Part shown: piece by piece, positions 59,974-64,000 of the stretch
Position numbering within the stretch: the stretch's first letter is position 1
Layout of the letters: each line of letters begins with the position of its first letter
Assembly (NCBI RefSeq): GCF_024749045.1
Contig: NZ_CP087184.1
Span: forward strand, 5,332,001-5,396,000
Direction: 5' to 3'
DNA from: Pseudomonas sp. B21-028
GTDB taxonomy: Bacteria; Pseudomonadota; Gammaproteobacteria; Pseudomonadales; Pseudomonadaceae
Length of the DNA: 64,000 bases
Translations under genes and position numbers: made by a program
The notes under the pieces: generated by a model
What the model saw: only the letters and a program-made list of their open reading frames with translations
The model's database searches: none
Told to the model about the DNA's origin: nothing

Positions 59974-60972
59974 ATGGATCCGCGCAGTGAAGTACTGCTT
60001 CGTCAGCCTGAACTATTCCAGGGCTCGGTCCTGCTGGCTGGCCTGCCCGCCGACGACCTGCTCGGCCGCTTGCCCGACGCCCATGGCTGGTGCTGGCATG
60101 CCGGCGATCAGGCCGCACTGGACGCCCGCTTCCCCGAGCGCAGCCACTTTGGCGTAGACGTCCCCTCCCGAGGGTTCGACAGCGCGGTGGTGTTCCTGCC
60201 CAAGGCCAAAGACCTGACGGACTACATCCTCAATGCCGTGGCCTCGCGCCTGGGTGGTCGTGAAGTGTTCCTGGTGGGGGAAAAGCGCAGCGGCATCGAA
60301 GGTGCTTCCAAGCAGCTCAACCCGTTCGGTAAACCGCGCAAGCTCGACAGCGCACGGCATTGTCAACTGTGGCAGGTCACCGTCGCCAACGTTCCAGAGG
60401 CCAAGCCCCTGGAAAGCCTGGCCCAGACCTACGAGCTGCCCCTGGAGGAAGGTCCCCTGAAGGTCATCAGCCTGCCGGGGGTGTTCAGCCACGGTCGCCT
60501 GGATCGCGGCAGCGCACTGCTGCTCGAACACCTGGACAAATTGCCCAGCGGCCACCTGCTGGACTTCGGCTGCGGTGCCGGTGTACTCGGGGCGGCCGTC
60601 AAGCGTCGCTATCCCCACAACACCGTCACCTTGCTGGATGTGGACGCTTTCGCTGCGGCCAGCAGTCGTCTGACCCTGGCTGCCAACGGCCTCGAGGCCG
60701 ACGTGCTGACCGGTGATGGCATCGATGCCGCGCCGATGGGCCTGAATGCGATCCTGAGCAATCCGCCGTTCCACGTCGGCGTCCACACCGATTACTACGC
60801 GACGGAAAACCTGCTGCGAAAAGCGGCCAAACATCTGAAGAACGGTGGGGAATTGCGCTTGGTTGCGAACAGTTTCCTCAAGTACCAACCGCTGATCGAA
60901 GAGCATCTGGGCATATGCACCATCAAGGCCGAGGGCCAGGGTTTTCGCATCTACCGGGCCAAGCGCGGTTGA
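59974..60972 (+). CDS. rsmC: 16S rRNA (guanine-1207-N2)-methyltransferase
   Basis: RsmC methylates G1207 of 16S rRNA in the assembled 30S subunit. The 332-residue protein has the duplicated-fold layout. A degenerate N-terminal methyltransferase domain (about 1-160) precedes a functional C-terminal one with the SAM motif [27 protein letters not shown] and the catalytic [13 protein letters not shown]. The ATG at 59974 follows AAGGAGCAG. A GGATT...AATCC hairpin at 61003-61025 follows the gene. Confidence 0.94.
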   Translation: MDPRSEVLLRQPELFQGSVLLAGLPADDLLGRLPDAHGWCWHAGDQAALDARFPERSHFGVDVPSRGFDSAVVFLPKAKDLTDYILNAVASRLGGREVFLVGEKRSGIEGASKQLNPFGKPRKLDSARHCQLWQVTVANVPEAKPLESLAQTYELPLEEGPLKVISLPGVFSHGRLDRGSALLLEHLDKLPSGHLLDFGCGAGVLGAAVKRRYPHNTVTLLDVDAFAAASSRLTLAANGLEADVLTGDGIDAAPMGLNAILSNPPFHVGVHTDYYATENLLRKAAKHLKNGGELRLVANSFLKYQPLIEEHLGICTIKAEGQGFRIYRAKRG

Positions 60973-61029
60973 AACCTTTTTAAGACACAGCACTTGCCCA
61001 ATCGGATTTGCCTAGGCAGAATCCGCTCC

Positions 61030-61200
61030 GTCCTAGGGGAGTAGTCTCCCGCGAGCACCCTGCTCGCCCGGCATACGTCAACATACTTGGTCAGCAGACC
61101 ATGGCGTATGCGGCCCAAGCGTCCGGAACCGGTCGCAGGGTTTGACAAGACCTATGACACGCACACCTTACCCGGGGCGGGGAGGTTGTACGTGTCATAG
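61030..61200 (+). promoter_or_regulatory. yybP-ykoY (Mn2+-sensing) riboswitch
   Basis: The leader contains the hallmark GGGGAGTAG (61036-61044), then GTCAACATACT and the 3' half GCAGGGTTTGACAAGACC, in the order of the yybP-ykoY aptamer. It is followed by a 10-bp inverted repeat CTATGACACG (61152-61161) / CGTGTCATAG (61191-61200) that is the likely expression platform, ending 33 bp before the ATG of the transporter. This RNA family binds Mn2+ and commonly precedes this transporter type. Confidence 0.88.
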
Positions 61201-61232
61201 CCGTGTCGACCCGCCCCTCTAGGAATCACCTG

Positions 61233-61817
61233 ATGCTGGACTCTTTCCTCGTACCTACTACCATCGTTGCGCTGGCCGAAATCGGCGACAAGACCCAATT
61301 GCTCGCGCTCGTCCTTGCGGCTCGCTTTCGCAAACCCTGGCCGATCATCGCCGGCATTGTCGCCGCGACCCTGGCCAACCATGCGGCAGCCGGAGCCGTG
61401 GGGGCCTGGGTGGGCAGTATTTTCTCGGATGCGGTGTTGCACTGGATCCTGGCAGCGAGCTTCGCCGCCACGGCGCTGTGGACCCTGGTTCCCGACAAAC
61501 TGGACGACGAAGAAGCCAGCACCGCGCGCAAGTTCGGCCCCTTCCTGACCACGCTGATTGCATTCTTCCTGGCGGAAATCGGCGACAAGACCCAGATCGC
61601 CACCGTGATGCTCGCCGCGCAGTACCCGGAATTGTGGCTGGTGATCATCGGCACCACCGTGGGCATGCTGATTGCCAACGTGCCGGTGGTACTGGCCGGC
61701 AATTTCGCCGCCGACAAACTGCCTCTCACCCTGATCCGCCGCCTGGCCGCCTCGGCATTCTTCATCCTGGCGATTGTGGCGGTGTACAAGGCAATGCAGA
61801 GCAGTGGATGGGTTTGA
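61233..61817 (+). CDS. GDT1/TMEM165-family cation transporter (UPF0016)
   Basis: A 194-residue inner-membrane protein with six hydrophobic helices in two repeats. Each repeat carries the signature E-I-G-D-K-T: ALAEIGDKTQLLAL near residue 14 and FLAEIGDKTQIATV near 114. Bacterial members (MneA type) export Mn2+, which fits the Mn2+ riboswitch in the leader. The ATG at 61233 follows AGGAATCACCTG; a GTG at 61203 in the same frame overlaps the riboswitch platform and is unlikely to be used. Confidence 0.92.
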   Translation: MLDSFLVPTTIVALAEIGDKTQLLALVLAARFRKPWPIIAGIVAATLANHAAAGAVGAWVGSIFSDAVLHWILAASFAATALWTLVPDKLDDEEASTARKFGPFLTTLIAFFLAEIGDKTQIATVMLAAQYPELWLVIIGTTVGMLIANVPVVLAGNFAADKLPLTLIRRLAASAFFILAIVAVYKAMQSSGWV

Positions 61818-61849
61818 TCAGGTAGGCAAGTAATACCGTGTCATCGTTC

Positions 61850-61943
61850 ATCGCGAGCAGGCTCGCTCCCACAGGGGATATGCAGTGCCCACATTTTTTG
61901 TGAGCACCGCGCCCAATGTGGGAGCGAGCCTGCTCGCGATGAG
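61850..61943. repeat. REPIN between the transporter and M48 protease genes
   Basis: Inverted REP arms at about 61850-61874 and 61918-61943 with a 43-bp spacer, in the same family as the 572 copy. It lies between convergent genes and is the only candidate structure near their ends. Confidence 0.92.
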
Positions 61944-61970
61944 GCCAGTCACCTCACCGCATAAGATCGG

Positions 61971-62786
61971 TTATTTCTTGGCTTGCTGGTAAAGCGGCAT
62001 CACCTTCGGAATCGCAGCCTGCAACGAAGCGATCCGGCTGCTCGACGCAGGGTGAGTGCTCATGAACTCTGGCGGTGCGCCTTCCGAGGCCTTGCTCATT
62101 TTGTTCCACAAGGTGATGGCGGCGTTCGGGTTATAGCCGGCGCGGGCAGCCAGTTCGAGGCCGATCAGGTCGGCTTCGTTCTCGTTGGCACGGCTGTTGG
62201 GCAAGGTCATGCCGTAGTTGGCCACAGTGTCGGCCAGGGCCAGGCTGTCCTGGCCCAGGCCGAACAAGGCACCCGCGCCCTGCTTGGCCATCTCGATGCC
62301 GTAGGCCTTGGACATCGCTTCACGGCCGTGCTCGCGCAGGGCGTGGGCGATTTCATGGCCCATGACCGCGGCGATTTCATCGTCGGTCAGCTTCAGCGAG
62401 TCGATCAACCCGGTGTAGAAAATGATCTTGCCACCTGGGCCGCAGTTGGCATTGAGCTCGTCACTCTTGATCAGGTTCACTTCCCACTTCCACTGCGCCG
62501 AGTCCGGACGGAACACCGGAGCCTGGGCAATCAGTCGGTCGGCAATCGCCTGGACGCGCCTGGCTTCGCTGCTGCTCTTGTCCAGCACACCCTGGGTGCT
62601 CGCCTCGCCTACGGTCTTCTGATAGGACTGGGCGTACATCTGGTTGACCTCATCGGTCGACAACATGCTGAACATGTACTGCTTGCGTTCCACACCCACG
62701 GCGCCGCCACTGGTGGTATTCACCGATTGGCAACCGGCAAGCAACAGGCTCGTGCCGAGTACACTCACCATCAACGTCTTGTGCAT
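61971..62786 (-). CDS. M48-family metalloprotease lipoprotein (LoiP/YggG-like)
   Basis: A 271-residue outer-membrane lipoprotein zinc protease. The signal peptide ends in the lipobox L-L-A-G-C (Cys19). The active site is the HExxH motif of GHEIAHALREHGREAM near residues 143-158, and the third ligand Glu is in ANENEADLIGLELAARAGYN, divided near 200-220. E. coli LoiP and BepA relatives act in outer-membrane quality control. It stands alone; the 217-bp gap to the next gene shows nothing I can name. Confidence 0.9.
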   Translation of the reverse strand: MHKTLMVSVLGTSLLLAGCQSVNTTSGGAVGVERKQYMFSMLSTDEVNQMYAQSYQKTVGEASTQGVLDKSSSEARRVQAIADRLIAQAPVFRPDSAQWKWEVNLIKSDELNANCGPGGKIIFYTGLIDSLKLTDDEIAAVMGHEIAHALREHGREAMSKAYGIEMAKQGAGALFGLGQDSLALADTVANYGMTLPNSRANENEADLIGLELAARAGYNPNAAITLWNKMSKASEGAPPEFMSTHPASSSRIASLQAAIPKVMPLYQQAKK

Positions 62787-63003
62787 ATAAAAGCTCCCTG
62801 GAAACGTGGTCGTATCCTATGCGGTGATTGGTATCGGCGCCAGATACACAACGACGTATTACAGCTATTTCAGACAGATCCCACTCCCACTCCAGTAGCG
62901 ACACTCACCATTCAAGAACAGTCAGCCGACGAACAGCACCTCATGCTGCCCCCCATGAACGCCGATACAAATTCCAGACGTCATTTTCGCGTCCGGAGCT
63001 TTT

Positions 63004-64000
63004 ATGAAATTCAAGTCGATCCAGTTTTCCGTGGCCGCCCTGGCCGGCGCCATTGTGCTCAGCGTGGTCGGTGCCCTGGTGCTATATGCGTTGTTCGCCG
63101 GGGCCCGCACCCAGGACATGGTGCAGCAACGAACCAAGGCGCAGTTCGAGCAGCTCATCGAACAACGCCTCAGCGCCCTGGCCCGTACCCAGGCCAGCCT
63201 GATCCAACGGGAACTGGAAGCCCCGCTGCAGCTCGCCAAAGGGCTTGCCACCACTAACGCGCTGATGGGCATGAAGGGCACGGACGGCAACCCACCGTTG
63301 AAGATTGCCCGCGAGCAGATGATCAGTCTGTTGCGCGAAACCGTAGTGCGTAATCCCAAGGTCCTTGGCGCTTACATCGCCTGGGAACCGAACGCCATCG
63401 ACCACGATGACGCCAACTACGTGAACAGCCCCGTGGTGGGCATGGAAACCAACGGGCGTTTCCTGCCGTGGTGGTTCCGCAATCAGGACGGCACCCTGGG
63501 CCTGGAAAAACTTGCCGACGTGACCGATCAGAAGTTGCTGTCCACCGGCGTCCGCGCCAGTGAGTACTACCTGTGCTCCCAGGACAGCAGGAAAGCCTGC
63601 GTGATCGACCCGGCGCCCTACCGCGTCGGCGACACCATGACCATGCTCGCCTCGTTCATCGAGCCGATCCTCATCGATGGCAAGTTCCAGGGCATCGTCG
63701 GGGCGGACCTGTCGGTGAACTTCATCCAGGACATGCTCGTGGCCGCCGATGCCAAGCTGTACAACGGCGCCGGCGAGTTGGCGCTGCTCTCCAGCAACAA
63801 CCGGTTCGTGGCATTTACGAAGGACCCGGGCAAACTCGGGGAAAAGGCCAGCGACCTGCTCGATGCCAGTGAACTGGACAACCTCGGCAAGCTCGGTACC
63901 GGCGAAGTGCGGTACGACATCGACGAGGAGCACGGGCACATCGAAGTGTATATGCCCTTCGGCATTGGCGAGACCAACGCCCGCTGGACGCTGATGCTGC
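63004..64000 (+). CDS. Methyl-accepting chemotaxis protein, sensor half (cut by right edge)
   Basis: The open frame runs from the ATG at 63004 (CGGAG 7 nt upstream) to the window end, 332 codons. A transmembrane helix spans about residues 10-32. A periplasmic double-Cache sensor domain follows, with VLGAYIAWEPNAIDHDDANY, the aromatic LPWWFRNQDG and the membrane-distal to proximal transition GIVGADLSVNFIQDML. The second helix, HAMP and signalling domains would lie beyond the edge, so a chemoreceptor is the likely but not certain identity. The ligand cannot be predicted from what is visible. Confidence 0.8.
   Translation, partial: MKFKSIQFSVAALAGAIVLSVVGALVLYALFAGARTQDMVQQRTKAQFEQLIEQRLSALARTQASLIQRELEAPLQLAKGLATTNALMGMKGTDGNPPLKIAREQMISLLRETVVRNPKVLGAYIAWEPNAIDHDDANYVNSPVVGMETNGRFLPWWFRNQDGTLGLEKLADVTDQKLLSTGVRASEYYLCSQDSRKACVIDPAPYRVGDTMTMLASFIEPILIDGKFQGIVGADLSVNFIQDMLVAADAKLYNGAGELALLSSNNRFVAFTKDPGKLGEKASDLLDASELDNLGKLGTGEVRYDIDEEHGHIEVYMPFGIGETNARWTLML

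Overview
The window reads as chromosome of a fluorescent-group Pseudomonas (P. fluorescens complex). The support is high-GC coding sequence, the Pseudomonas-type mraZ-to-lpxC division and cell-wall cluster, the rsmI-lpoA-yraN-gmhA-dolP and sspBA-petCBA-rpsI-rplM blocks in the order familiar from P. aeruginosa, and many copies of the GTGGGAGCGAGCCTGCTCGC repeat typical of this group. I see no prophage, plasmid, tRNA, rRNA or CRISPR sequence. One insertion sequence is present.

Layout. Positions 1-2100 hold the start of an outer-membrane efflux channel gene, a divergent LysR regulator and a small conserved-looking protein. Positions 2248-8655 are a four-gene unit: adaptor, RND pump (MexMN-like), response regulator and sensor kinase, preceded by a palindrome resembling a CusR/CopR box. 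A membrane GGDEF protein follows at 8791. Positions 10320-11506 are a tandem duplication (two units of about 593 bp) carrying the 3' end of lpxC, its terminator and a large inverted repeat. Positions 11141-28977 (minus strand) are lpxC, ftsZ, ftsA, ftsQ, ddlB, murC, murG, ftsW, murD, mraY, murF, murE, ftsI, ftsL, rsmH and mraZ. Nearly all of these overlap or abut, and the unit is driven from a promoter with three MraZ-type repeats just upstream of mraZ. Next come rnpB (RNase P RNA) and rsmI (minus), then lpoA-yraN-gmhA-dolP (plus).

Positions 34345-36589 are a non-core island. It holds an IS110/IS1111-family element and a REPIN between two inverted copies of an approximately 330-bp sequence. 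Both copies keep several hairpins, one with a compensatory base-pair change. I regard this as the least explained feature of the window. The core then resumes on the minus strand with sspB, sspA, petC, petB, petA (cytochrome bc1), rpsI and rplM. After it come a Tas-like aldo/keto reductase, an acyl-CoA dehydrogenase, a GlxA/AraC regulator, zapE, trpS, an alpha/beta hydrolase, a YhcB/ZapG-like protein and ogt.

Positions 49756-57958 form a probable lipid-uptake module: a MalT-like LuxR regulator, a DUF1329 protein, a DUF1302 outer-membrane protein and an AlkK-like acyl-CoA ligase. The right end has a LysE exporter, a D-2-hydroxyacid dehydrogenase, rsmC, a yybP-ykoY (Mn2+) riboswitch controlling a GDT1/TMEM165-type transporter, an M48 lipoprotein protease and the start of a chemoreceptor gene cut by the right edge.

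How the genes work together: the central 18 kb makes peptidoglycan precursors and the divisome (plus LpxC for lipid A). lpoA, dolP and zapE/zapG homologues nearby also act on the envelope or division. The bc1 genes supply respiration, and sspA/sspB respond to stress and proteolysis. All functions are assigned by reading the sequences; no database search was run.
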